Below are positions 46,855 through 54,776 of a stretch of DNA of 64,000 nt, in pieces. The notes beneath the pieces were generated by a model. The model saw nothing but the letters and a program-made list of their open reading frames with translations, made no database searches and was not told the origin of the DNA. The number at the start of each line of letters is the position of its first letter. Position 1 is the first letter of the stretch. The stretch is taken from positions 967,001 through 1,031,000 of the forward strand of contig NZ_CP146077.1 of assembly GCF_037023725.1 (NCBI RefSeq). The letters are read 5' to 3'. The stretch is from Pseudomonas bubulae. GTDB lineage: Bacteria; Pseudomonadota; Gammaproteobacteria; Pseudomonadales; Pseudomonadaceae. The translations under genes were made by a program, and so were the position numbers.

Positions 46855-46889
46855 CGCACTGGGGCGACGTGGATTTGCACTGCAGCGAC
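46855..46889 (-). promoter_or_regulatory. Two 21-bp phased GTCGC direct repeats upstream of caiX
   Basis: Read on the minus strand, GTCGCTGCAGTGC begins at 46889 and GTCGCCCCAGTGC at 46868, exactly 21 bp apart and matching in 11 of 13 positions, 100-120 bp upstream of caiX. AraC-type operator (GbdR or CdhR) inferred. Confidence 0.6.
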
Positions 46890-46933
46890 CTGACTGTGGT
46901 TCAATCCGCTGAACCGACGTGAGAGCGCCCCCT

Positions 46934-47881
46934 ATGGCCCAGGATTTCTACTTCCTTCTGCTGCCCGGATTTTCCTCAATGGGCTTTATTTCGGCCATCG
47001 AGCCGCTGCGGGTGGCCAACCGTTTTCGCGGTGAGCTGTACCGCTGGCATGTGCTCAGTTGCGGGGGTGGCGCCGTGTTGGCGAGCAACGGTATGTCGGT
47101 CAATGCCGAAGGCGGGTTTGAGGCACTTGAAGCCGGGGCGACGTTGTTGGTGGTGGCCGGCTTTGATCCGCTGACCCACGTGACCCCGGCGCTGATTCAG
47201 TGGCTGCGTCGCCTGGACAACGACGGCGTCACCTTGGGTGGCATCGACACGGGTAGCGTGGTACTGGCGCAGGCAGGTTTGCTCGACGGCTATCGCCTGA
47301 CCTTGCATTGGGAGGCGCTGGAAGCGTTCAAGGAGTCATACCCCAGGCTGCATGTGACTCAAGAGCTGTTTGAGATTGACCGCCAGCGCATCACCTGTGC
47401 AGGCGGTACAGCCTCCATCGACCTGATGCTCGACCTGATAGCCCAGGCTTATGGGCCTGAGTTGGCGATTCAGGTGTCCGAGCAATTCGTGCTTGGCCGT
47501 ATCCGTCAGCGCAAAGACCACCAGCGCATGCAGGTCGCGAGCCGTTATGGCATTCATAACAAGAAATTGGTGCAGGTGATTGGCGAGATGGAACAGCACA
47601 GCGAGCCGCCACTGAGCACTGCGCAACTGGCGCTTGGCATCAACGTTACGCGGCGCCAGCTGGAGCGTCTGTTCCGTCTGCACCTGAACGACACCCCGCG
47701 CAACTTCTATCTGGGCCTGCGCCTGGAAAAGGCCCGGCAACTGCTGCGTCAGACCGACATGAGCGTGCTGGACATCAGCATTGCCTGCGGCTTTGAGTCA
47801 CCGTCGTATTTCACCCGCAGCTACCGGGCGCGGTTTACCTGTGCGCCGAGGCAGGATCGGGTTGCCGCTACTAACCCTTGA
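46934..47881 (+). CDS. cdhR: Carnitine-responsive AraC-family regulator
   Basis: 315 residues, paralogue of GbdR with the same GATase-1-like sensor (FYFLLLPGFSSMGFISAIEP) and AraC DNA-binding domain (LSTAQLALGINVTRRQLERL, DISIACGFESPSYFTRSYRA). Divergent from caiX by 165 bp, the CdhR position in P. aeruginosa, where it activates caiX-cdhCAB in the presence of carnitine. ATG 46934 preferred over GTG 46919. Confidence 0.92.
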   Translation: MAQDFYFLLLPGFSSMGFISAIEPLRVANRFRGELYRWHVLSCGGGAVLASNGMSVNAEGGFEALEAGATLLVVAGFDPLTHVTPALIQWLRRLDNDGVTLGGIDTGSVVLAQAGLLDGYRLTLHWEALEAFKESYPRLHVTQELFEIDRQRITCAGGTASIDLMLDLIAQAYGPELAIQVSEQFVLGRIRQRKDHQRMQVASRYGIHNKKLVQVIGEMEQHSEPPLSTAQLALGINVTRRQLERLFRLHLNDTPRNFYLGLRLEKARQLLRQTDMSVLDISIACGFESPSYFTRSYRARFTCAPRQDRVAATNP

Positions 47882-48287
47882 GCAACGCCGCACACGCCGC
47901 CTTGTAGGCCTCATGCTGATACTTGTTCAGCGAGGCGGGCAAGTCGAAGGCGTGTTTCTTGTATTGCGCATTGAGGGTCTGTGGCGACAGCAACTGCACC
48001 TCGCAATCGTCCAGCAACTGGATGATGCCCTCGATCTTGAAGGTAGTCGGGCCACCGGCAAATTCACCCTTTTTGCTGCGCTTCTTGATTGCAATGCGGG
48101 TGATGCCGTTGGCTTTCACAAAGGCCGCTATTTGCATGGCGAAGGCTTTGACGTTGACGCTCTCGTCATCGTCGTCCAGGGCGATTTTCTTGGTGGCATT
48201 GGCCCTGTGTTCAAGGCCATTGGCGCCTTGGGCTGCCATTGCAAAAATGGCTTCGCTGCCTTTGATCTCGATACCGCAAATAGTCAT
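47871..48287 (-). CDS. DUF3010 family protein
   Basis: 138 residues. N-terminal TICGIEIKGSEAIFAMAAQG and RIAIKKRSKKGEFAGGPTTF, EGIIQLLDDCEVQLLSPQTL are the DUF3010 signature. The alternation of strand and helix with early acidic residues recalls RNase H/RuvC-like folds, but no function is known. Overlaps the cdhR end by 11 bp tail to tail. Confidence 0.85.
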   Translation of the reverse strand: MTICGIEIKGSEAIFAMAAQGANGLEHRANATKKIALDDDDESVNVKAFAMQIAAFVKANGITRIAIKKRSKKGEFAGGPTTFKIEGIIQLLDDCEVQLLSPQTLNAQYKKHAFDLPASLNKYQHEAYKAACAALLKG

Positions 48288-48315
48288 AAAAACCCTGGTT
48301 TATTCAATATGAAGA

Positions 48316-48717
48316 TCAGTCCTGCCCGATCGATTCCAGAAACTCTGAACGGTCATCGCTGATACGCGCCATGCAATCGTTCTGGGCAATGTTGAACGCT
48401 TCGGTGCCGGCGGTGGCGGGGAACACGGCAATTGCGCAATCGGCGTCGCGCTGGTGCAACCACAGGGCCTGGGCGGTCTTTATCTTGCTCAGGATGTTAT
48501 TGAGTTGCGTCGCGTTACTGCCGTACAGCGAAGTCATGCGTTCCTGCAGGGCTTCGTAGTTTTCGCTCAGCAATTGTTCGGCAGCATTCTTGCTGAACAC
48601 CGAGCACGCCAGGGTTTGGCGGTCGTTTTCTACCGCGTCGCACGGGTTGTAGTCGGCATTTTCAGCTGCATGAGCGCCGCCGGTGAACAATGCCAAGGCC
48701 AGGAGAATCGATTTCAT
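48316..48717 (-). CDS. LprI-like lysozyme-inhibitor-domain protein (DUF1311 type)
   Basis: 133 residues with a signal peptide (SILLALALFTGGAHAAE). The secreted part has four cysteines and the LprI-type block ERMTSLYGSNATQLNNILSK, TAQALWLHQRDADCAI, FNIAQNDCMARISDDRSEFL. Predicted periplasmic. Members inhibit c-type lysozyme in some bacteria; here that role is a guess from family. It is alone and probably has its own promoter. Confidence 0.8.
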   Translation of the reverse strand: MKSILLALALFTGGAHAAENADYNPCDAVENDRQTLACSVFSKNAAEQLLSENYEALQERMTSLYGSNATQLNNILSKIKTAQALWLHQRDADCAIAVFPATAGTEAFNIAQNDCMARISDDRSEFLESIGQD

Positions 48718-48806
48718 TGCCGCTTCCTAATCCATAGTTGGGGCCGATTCTGGCTTATGCGTGAGCCAAAGAACAGATAGCTCATGACATTGCTGTCGGC
48801 GGCTTT

Positions 48807-48851
48807 GTCGCGTGTTGACGCTTTCGGCAATTGCGCTGTCGCTTTTGCACC
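48807..48851 (+). promoter_or_regulatory. GTCGC units upstream of the M19-like/dgc genes
   Basis: GTCGCGTGTTGACG at 48807 (10 of 14 matches to the 39776 unit) and GTCGCTTTTGCACC at 48838, 31 bp apart (three helical turns), with another GTCG at 48795. Weaker than the other sites because the 21-bp phase is not kept. Confidence 0.35.
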
Positions 48852-48937
48852 CGGCTGGTTTTGACCCCGGGCCTATGCTGGCCCCAATAGCGCCGGCAGA
48901 CGATTCGGCGCAGCAAACGCCAATAAGGGGACGCCTG

Positions 48938-49915
48938 ATGAGCCCAACCGAGTTGCACGCAGACAGTATCGTTATCGACGGGCTGATCATTGCCAAATGG
49001 AACCGCGAACTGTTTGAAGACATGCGCAAGGGCGGCCTCACCGCTGCCAACTGCACTGTGTCGGTATGGGAGGGCTTCCAGGCCACGATCAACAACATCG
49101 TCGCCAGCCAGACCCTGATCCGCGACAACAGCGACCTGGTGCTTGCGGTCAAGACCACTGCCGATATCCGTCGCGCCAAGGAACAGGGCAAGACCGGGAT
49201 CATCTTCGGCTTCCAGAATGCCCATGCCTTTGAAGACCAGCTGGGCTATATCGAGATCTTCAAGCAGCTCGGCGTTGGCGTGGTGCAGATGTGCTACAAC
49301 ACCCAGAACCTGGTGGGCACCGGCTGCTATGAACGCGATGGCGGGCTCTCGGGGTTTGGCCGTGAAGTAGTGGCTGAAATGAACCGTGTCGGGATCATGT
49401 GCGACCTGTCCCACGTGGGTTCGAAAACCTCGGAAGAGGTGATTCTGGAATCGAAAAAACCGGTCTGCTATTCCCACTGCTTGCCTTCCGGCCTCAAGGA
49501 ACATCCACGCAACAAATCCGACGCCGAGCTCAAGTTCATTGCCGATCATGGCGGTTTTGTCGGGGTGACCATGTTCGCGCCGTTTCTGGCCAAGGGTATT
49601 GATTCGACCATCGACGACTACGCCGAAGCGATCGAATACACCATGAATATTGTCGGCGAAGATTCGATCGGTATCGGCACTGACTTTACCCAGGGCCACG
49701 GTCAGGACTTTTTCGAAATGCTGACCCACGACAAGGGCTACGCCCGCCGCCTGACCAGCTTCGGCAAGATCATCAACCCGCTGGGCATCCGCACCGTGGG
49801 CGAGTTCCCCAACCTGACCGAAACCCTGCTCAAGCGCGGCCACAACGAGCGCGTGGTGCGCAAGATCATGGGCGAGAACTGGGTCAACGTGCTCAAGGAT
49901 GTCTGGGGCGAGTAA
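48938..49915 (+). CDS. M19 (membrane dipeptidase)-like protein, divergent metal site
   Basis: 325 residues with the renal-dipeptidase fold: SIVIDGLIIAKWNRELFEDM, IIFGFQNAHAFEDQLGYIEI, VGVVQMCYNTQNLVGTGCYE, GIMCDLSHVGSKTSEEVILE, YSHCLPSG, ENWVNVLKDVWG. Histidines in LSHV and YSHC are kept, but the usual DGHxD zinc pair reads DGLIIA and the bridging Glu position reads FQNAH. So it may not be a normal dipeptidase. It heads the run M19-DUF5943-dgcA-dgcB-etfA-etfB, and homologues keep this place. Start MSPTELHA has AAGGGG seven bases upstream. Confidence 0.85.
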   Translation: MSPTELHADSIVIDGLIIAKWNRELFEDMRKGGLTAANCTVSVWEGFQATINNIVASQTLIRDNSDLVLAVKTTADIRRAKEQGKTGIIFGFQNAHAFEDQLGYIEIFKQLGVGVVQMCYNTQNLVGTGCYERDGGLSGFGREVVAEMNRVGIMCDLSHVGSKTSEEVILESKKPVCYSHCLPSGLKEHPRNKSDAELKFIADHGGFVGVTMFAPFLAKGIDSTIDDYAEAIEYTMNIVGEDSIGIGTDFTQGHGQDFFEMLTHDKGYARRLTSFGKIINPLGIRTVGEFPNLTETLLKRGHNERVVRKIMGENWVNVLKDVWGE

Positions 49916-49933
49916 CCGCACCGTATTTGTTGC

Positions 49934-50063
49934 GTAGCAGCTGCCGAAGGCTGAGTCCGGCTGCGAAGCAGTCGTAAACCCATATTGCACATTTTTCCTG
50001 TCAGGGCGCAGTGAGCGGTTTTGCGACCGCTTCGCGCTCGAACGCAGCCTTCGACAGCTGCAC
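49934..50063. repeat. Long inverted repeat (GTAGCAGCTGCCGAAGG type)
   Basis: GTAGCAGCTGCCGAAGGCTG on the left, GCAGCCTTCGACAGCTGCAC on the right, about 130 bp, between the M19-like gene and the DUF5943 gene. Same family as 29826-29972. Confidence 0.78.
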
Positions 50064-50093
50064 GGGACTTCATCATCTTTTGGAGCGCTACCC

Positions 50094-50624
50094 ATGGCCA
50101 AAATCGCCCCGCAATTACCCATCGAAGTCGACAGCGAAACCGGCGTCTGGACTTCCGACGCCTTGCCGATGCTCTATGTGCCGCGCCACTTTTTCGTCAA
50201 CAACCACATGGGCATTGAAGAAGTCCTTGGCGCTGATACCTACGCCGACATTCTTTACAAGGCCGGCTACAAATCCGCCTGGCACTGGTGCGAAAAAGAA
50301 GCCGAATGCCACGGCATCGAAGGCGTCGCGGTGTTCGAACACTACATGAAACGCCTGTCCCAGCGCGGCTGGGGCCTGTTCAAGATTCAGGACATCGATC
50401 TCGACAAAGGCACTGCCACCATCAAGCTGGAACACTCCTGCTTTGTGTACGTGTACGGCAAGGTCGGGCGCAAGGTCGACTACATGTTCACCGGCTGGTT
50501 TGCCGGCGCCATGGACCAGATTCTGCACGCCCGTGGCAGCAACATCCGCACCGTGGCAGAACAGGTTTATAGCGGATCGGAAGAAGGCCACGACCACGGC
50601 CTGTTTATCGTCAAGCCGTTGTAA
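50094..50624 (+). CDS. DUF5943 protein with V4R-like domain
   Basis: 176 residues. The block AWHWCEKEAECHGIEGVAVFEHYMKRLS and WFAGAMDQILHA with scattered cysteines and histidines resembles 4-vinyl-reductase (V4R) small-molecule/metal-binding domains. It lies 15 bp before dgcA and is conserved beside it in Pseudomonas. A role in dimethylglycine demethylation (cofactor or assembly) is inferred from position only. Confidence 0.8.
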   Translation: MAKIAPQLPIEVDSETGVWTSDALPMLYVPRHFFVNNHMGIEEVLGADTYADILYKAGYKSAWHWCEKEAECHGIEGVAVFEHYMKRLSQRGWGLFKIQDIDLDKGTATIKLEHSCFVYVYGKVGRKVDYMFTGWFAGAMDQILHARGSNIRTVAEQVYSGSEEGHDHGLFIVKPL

Positions 50625-50639
50625 GTCGAGGATCGGGAT

Positions 50640-52700
50640 ATGGCGTTCGAAGCAATGTTTGAGCCGATTCAAATCGGCAAGCTGACCATCCGCAACCGTG
50701 TGCTGAGCACCGCCCATGCCGAGGTGTATGCCACCGATGGCGGCATGACCACCGAGCGTTATGTGCAGTACTACGAAGAAAAGGCCAAGGGCGGTATCGG
50801 CCTGGCGATTTGCGGCGGCTCTTCGGTGGTGGCCATCGACAGTCCGCAAGAGTGGTGGAGTTCGGTCAACCTGAGCACCGACCGCATTATCCCGCACTTC
50901 CAGAACCTGGCCGATGCCATGCACAAGCATGGCGCCAAGATCATGATCCAGATTACCCACATGGGCCGCCGCTCGCGCTGGGACGGCTTCAACTGGCCGA
51001 CCCTGATGTCACCTTCCGGTGTACGTGAGCCGGTGCACCGGGCCACATGCAAAACCATCGAGCCTGAAGAAATCTGGCGGATCATCGGTAACTACGCCAG
51101 TGCCGCAGGCCGGGCCAAAGCCGGTGGACTGGACGGGGTTGAGCTGTCGGCGGTGCACCAGCACATGATCGACCAGTTCTGGAGCCCGCGTGTCAACAAA
51201 CGCACCGATGAATGGGGCGGCAGTTTTGAAAATCGCATGCGTTTCGGCCTCGAAGTGCTCAAGGCCGTGCGCGCTGAAGTCGGCCCGGATTTCTGCGTGG
51301 GCATCCGCCTGTGCGGGGATGAGTTTCACCCTGATGGCCTGAGCCATGAGGACATGAAACAAATCGCCAAGTACTACGACGACACCGGCATGCTCGACTT
51401 TATCGGCGTGGTCGGCTCGGGATGTGACACCCACAACACCCTGGCCAACGTAATCCCCAACATGAGCTTTCCGCCGGAGCCGTTTTTGCACCTGGCCGCC
51501 GGGATCAAGGAAGTGGTCAAGGCCCCGGTGCTGCATGCGCAGAACATCAAGGACCCGAACCAGGCCACGCGGATTCTGGAGGGGGGTTATGTCGACATGG
51601 TGGGCATGACCCGTGCCCATATCGCCGATCCGCACCTGATCGCCAAGATCAAGATGGGCCAGGTCGACCAGATTAAACAATGCGTGGGTGCCAACTACTG
51701 CATTGACCGTCAGTACCAGGGGCTGGACGTGCTGTGCATCCAGAACGCGGCCACCTCCCGGGAATATATGGGCGTGCCGCATATCATCGAAAAATCCACC
51801 GGGGCCAAACGCAAGGTGGTGATTGTCGGCGCCGGGCCAGCAGGGATGGAGGCGGCACGGGTAGCTGCCGAGCGCGGTCATGACGTGACCCTGTTCGAGA
51901 AAAAGGACGCCATCGGCGGGCAGATCACCACCGCCTCCAAAGCGCCCCAGCGTGACCAGATGGCAGGCATCACTCGCTGGTTTCAACTGGAACTGGCGCG
52001 CCTGAAAGTTGACCTGCGCCTGGGCACCGCAGCGGATGCGGCGACGATCATGGACTTGCGTCCGGACATTGTGGTGCTGGCGGTGGGCGGGCACCCGTTT
52101 GTGGAGCAGAACGAACACTGGGGCGCGGCCGAAGGGCTGGTGGTCAGCAGCTGGGATGTACTCGACGGCAAAGTGGCGCCCGGTAAAAACGTGCTGGTGT
52201 ACGACACCATTTGCGAATTTACCGGTATGTCGGTGGCCGATTTTGCGGCGGACAAGGGAGCGCAGGTCGAGATCGTGACCGACGACACCAAGCCCGGTGT
52301 GGCCATTGGCGGCACGTCATTCCCCACGTATTACCGCAGCCTGTATCCCAAGGAAGTGGTCATGACCGGCGACATGATGCTGGAGAAGGTCTACCGCGAG
52401 GGTGACAAGGTGATTGCTGTGCTGGAGAACGAATACACCGGTGTCAAAGAGGAGCGGGTGGTCGATCAGGTAATCATCGAAAACGGTGTGCGACCGGATG
52501 AAGAGCTGTATTACGGGCTCAAGCCGGATTCGCGCAACAAGGGCCAGATCGACGTCGAAGCGCTGTTCGCGATCAAGCCGCAACCGTGCTTGAGCGAGGC
52601 GGGGGACGGCTACCTGCTGTTTCGTATCGGTGACTGTGTGGCCCAGCGCAACGTGCATGCAGCGATCTATGACGCGCTGCGGTTGTGCAAGGATTTTTGA
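50640..52700 (+). CDS. dgcA: Dimethylglycine demethylase subunit DgcA
   Basis: 686 residues. Residues 1 to about 370 are an Old-Yellow-Enzyme-like FMN barrel (FEPIQIGKLTIRNRVLSTAH, HQHMIDQFWSPRVNKRTDEW). The C-terminal 300 residues form an NAD/FAD Rossmann region (VVIVGAGPAGMEAARVAAER). Same layout as trimethylamine dehydrogenase. Removes a methyl group from dimethylglycine to give sarcosine with DgcB. In the iron-sulfur motif CVGANYC, the second Cys of the usual C-x2-C-x2-C is Ala (351), leaving Cys 348, 354 and 366. Confidence 0.94.
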   Translation: MAFEAMFEPIQIGKLTIRNRVLSTAHAEVYATDGGMTTERYVQYYEEKAKGGIGLAICGGSSVVAIDSPQEWWSSVNLSTDRIIPHFQNLADAMHKHGAKIMIQITHMGRRSRWDGFNWPTLMSPSGVREPVHRATCKTIEPEEIWRIIGNYASAAGRAKAGGLDGVELSAVHQHMIDQFWSPRVNKRTDEWGGSFENRMRFGLEVLKAVRAEVGPDFCVGIRLCGDEFHPDGLSHEDMKQIAKYYDDTGMLDFIGVVGSGCDTHNTLANVIPNMSFPPEPFLHLAAGIKEVVKAPVLHAQNIKDPNQATRILEGGYVDMVGMTRAHIADPHLIAKIKMGQVDQIKQCVGANYCIDRQYQGLDVLCIQNAATSREYMGVPHIIEKSTGAKRKVVIVGAGPAGMEAARVAAERGHDVTLFEKKDAIGGQITTASKAPQRDQMAGITRWFQLELARLKVDLRLGTAADAATIMDLRPDIVVLAVGGHPFVEQNEHWGAAEGLVVSSWDVLDGKVAPGKNVLVYDTICEFTGMSVADFAADKGAQVEIVTDDTKPGVAIGGTSFPTYYRSLYPKEVVMTGDMMLEKVYREGDKVIAVLENEYTGVKEERVVDQVIIENGVRPDEELYYGLKPDSRNKGQIDVEALFAIKPQPCLSEAGDGYLLFRIGDCVAQRNVHAAIYDALRLCKDF

Positions 52701-52716
52701 CCCGACACCGAACCAA

Positions 52717-52804
52717 TGTGGGAGCGGGCTTGCTCGCGATAAACGATCACGCGGTGGTGCTGATGCACCGCGTCGCCTGAATCGCGAGCAAGCCCGCTCT
52801 CACA
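52717..52804. repeat. REP pair between dgcA and dgcB
   Basis: Arms TGTGGGAGCGGGCTTGCTCG and CGAGCAAGCCCGCTCTCACA (one mismatch), about 88 bp, in an operon gap. Confidence 0.93.
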
Positions 52805-52835
52805 TCAGACCTCCGTGGTCTTTGGGAGCTTCACC

Positions 52836-54776
52836 ATGCTCAATATCGTTCTTCCCATCCTGCTGTTCGCCGCCCTCGTCCTGGCGATTGCGGGCGCCAT
52901 TCGGCGCATGAACATGTGGCGCCGTGGTCGCCCGGCCAAGGTCGATCTGCTTGGCGGGCTGCTGGCCATGCCCCGGCGCTACATGGTCGATCTGCACCAC
53001 GTGGTCGCCCGCGACAAATACATGGCCAACACCCACGTCGCCACTGCTGGCGGCTTTGTGCTGGCGGCCGTGCTGGCGATCCTGGTGCATGGCCTGGGCC
53101 TGCATAACCGCATCCTCGGCTATGCCTTGCTGTTGGCCACGGCGCTGATGTTTGTGGGCGCGCTGTTCGTGTTCAAGCGTCGCCTGAACCCACCCTCGCG
53201 CCTGTCCAAAGGCCCGTGGATGCGCCTGCCGAAAAGCTTGCTGGTGTTTTCCGCCAGTTTTTTCATCCTCACCTTGCCGGTTGCAGGGCTGTTGCCCGAA
53301 GGCTTCGGCGGTTGGATGCTGGCGGCGGTTTTAAGCGTGGGCGTGGCGTGGGGTGTGTCGGAATTATTTTTCGGCATGACCTGGGGCGGGCCGATGAAGC
53401 ACGCCTTCGCGGGCGCATTGCATCTGGCCTGGCACCGCCGCGCCGAGCGCTTTGGCGGCGGCCGTTCAACAGGGCTGAAACCGCTGGATTTAAACGATCG
53501 CAGTGCGCCCCTGGGCGTGGAAAAACCCAAGGATTTCACCTGGAACCAATTGCTGGGGTTTGACGCCTGCGTGCAATGCGGCAAATGCGAAGCCGCCTGC
53601 CCGGCTTTCGCCGCCGGCCAGCCGCTCAATCCAAAGAAACTGATTCAGGACATGGTGGTCGGCCTCGCGGGCGGCACCGATGCTCACTTTGCTGGCAGTC
53701 CCTATCCCGGTAAACCTATTGGTGAGCATGGCGGCAACCCGCATCAGCCGATCGTCAACGGGCTGGTCGATGCCGACACGCTGTGGTCCTGCACCACTTG
53801 CCGCGCCTGCGTTGAAGAGTGCCCGATGATGATCGAGCATGTGGACGCCATCGTCGATATGCGCCGTTTCCTGACCCTGGAAAAAGGTGCGACACCGAAC
53901 AATGGCGCGCAGGTGCTGGACAACCTGATCGCCACCGATAACCCCGGCGGTTTTGCCCCCGGCGGGCGGATGAACTGGGCAGCGGACCTGAACCTCGACC
54001 TGATGCGCGACAAGCCCGCCGTGGACGTGTTGTTCTGGGTCGGTGACGGGGCTTTCGACATGCGTAACCAGCGCACCTTGCGTGCCTTTGTCAAAGTGCT
54101 CAAGGCCGCCCGGGTCAACTTTGCCGTGTTGGGCCTGGAAGAGCGCGACAGTGGCGACGTGGCCCGGCGTCTGGGGGATGAAGCGACCTTTCAGGCGCTG
54201 GCTAAGCGCAATATCCAGACCCTGGCGCAGTACAGCTTCCAGCGCATCGTCACCTGCGATCCGCACAGTTTTCATGTGCTGAAAAACGAATACGGCGCCT
54301 TTGGCGGCGACTACCTTGTGCAACATCACAGCACTTATATGGCCGAGTTGATCGATGCCGGCCTGCTCAATCTTGCCGCGGATGCGGGCGGCAGCGTGAC
54401 CTATCACGACCCCTGCTACCTGGGCCGCTATAACGGCGAATACGAGGCGCCGCGTGCGGTACTGCGCGCCTTGGGTATCGAGGTCAAGGAGATGCAGCGT
54501 TCGGGCTTTCGTTCCCGTTGCTGCGGTGGCGGTGGCGGCGCGCCGATTACCGACATCCCCGGCAAGCAGAGGATCCCCGACATGCGCATGGACGATATCC
54601 GTGAGACGGGCGCCGAGCGTGTGGCGGTGGGTTGCCCGCAATGCACGGCGATGCTCGAAGGGGTGGTCGAACCCCGTCCGCAAATCAAGGACATTGCCGA
54701 ACTGGTGGCCGATGCGCTGATTGAAGACGTCGTGGCCAAACCTGTCCGACGGCCAGAATCGGAGGTGATCGCATGA
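52836..54776 (+). CDS. dgcB: Dimethylglycine demethylase subunit DgcB, iron-sulfur/membrane
   Basis: 646 residues. About four TM helices in the first 190 residues (IVLPILLFAALVLAIAGAI and later), then two [4Fe-4S] motifs (CVQCGKCEAACP, CTTCRACVEECP) and a C-terminal CCG domain (YHDPCYLG, RSRCCGGGGGAP), as in heterodisulfide reductase D/GlpC-type proteins. It should pass electrons from DgcA or the ETF to the quinone pool. Start MLNIVLP with GGGAG seven bases upstream. Overlaps etfA by four bases (ATGA). Confidence 0.93.
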   Translation: MLNIVLPILLFAALVLAIAGAIRRMNMWRRGRPAKVDLLGGLLAMPRRYMVDLHHVVARDKYMANTHVATAGGFVLAAVLAILVHGLGLHNRILGYALLLATALMFVGALFVFKRRLNPPSRLSKGPWMRLPKSLLVFSASFFILTLPVAGLLPEGFGGWMLAAVLSVGVAWGVSELFFGMTWGGPMKHAFAGALHLAWHRRAERFGGGRSTGLKPLDLNDRSAPLGVEKPKDFTWNQLLGFDACVQCGKCEAACPAFAAGQPLNPKKLIQDMVVGLAGGTDAHFAGSPYPGKPIGEHGGNPHQPIVNGLVDADTLWSCTTCRACVEECPMMIEHVDAIVDMRRFLTLEKGATPNNGAQVLDNLIATDNPGGFAPGGRMNWAADLNLDLMRDKPAVDVLFWVGDGAFDMRNQRTLRAFVKVLKAARVNFAVLGLEERDSGDVARRLGDEATFQALAKRNIQTLAQYSFQRIVTCDPHSFHVLKNEYGAFGGDYLVQHHSTYMAELIDAGLLNLAADAGGSVTYHDPCYLGRYNGEYEAPRAVLRALGIEVKEMQRSGFRSRCCGGGGGAPITDIPGKQRIPDMRMDDIRETGAERVAVGCPQCTAMLEGVVEPRPQIKDIAELVADALIEDVVAKPVRRPESEVIA

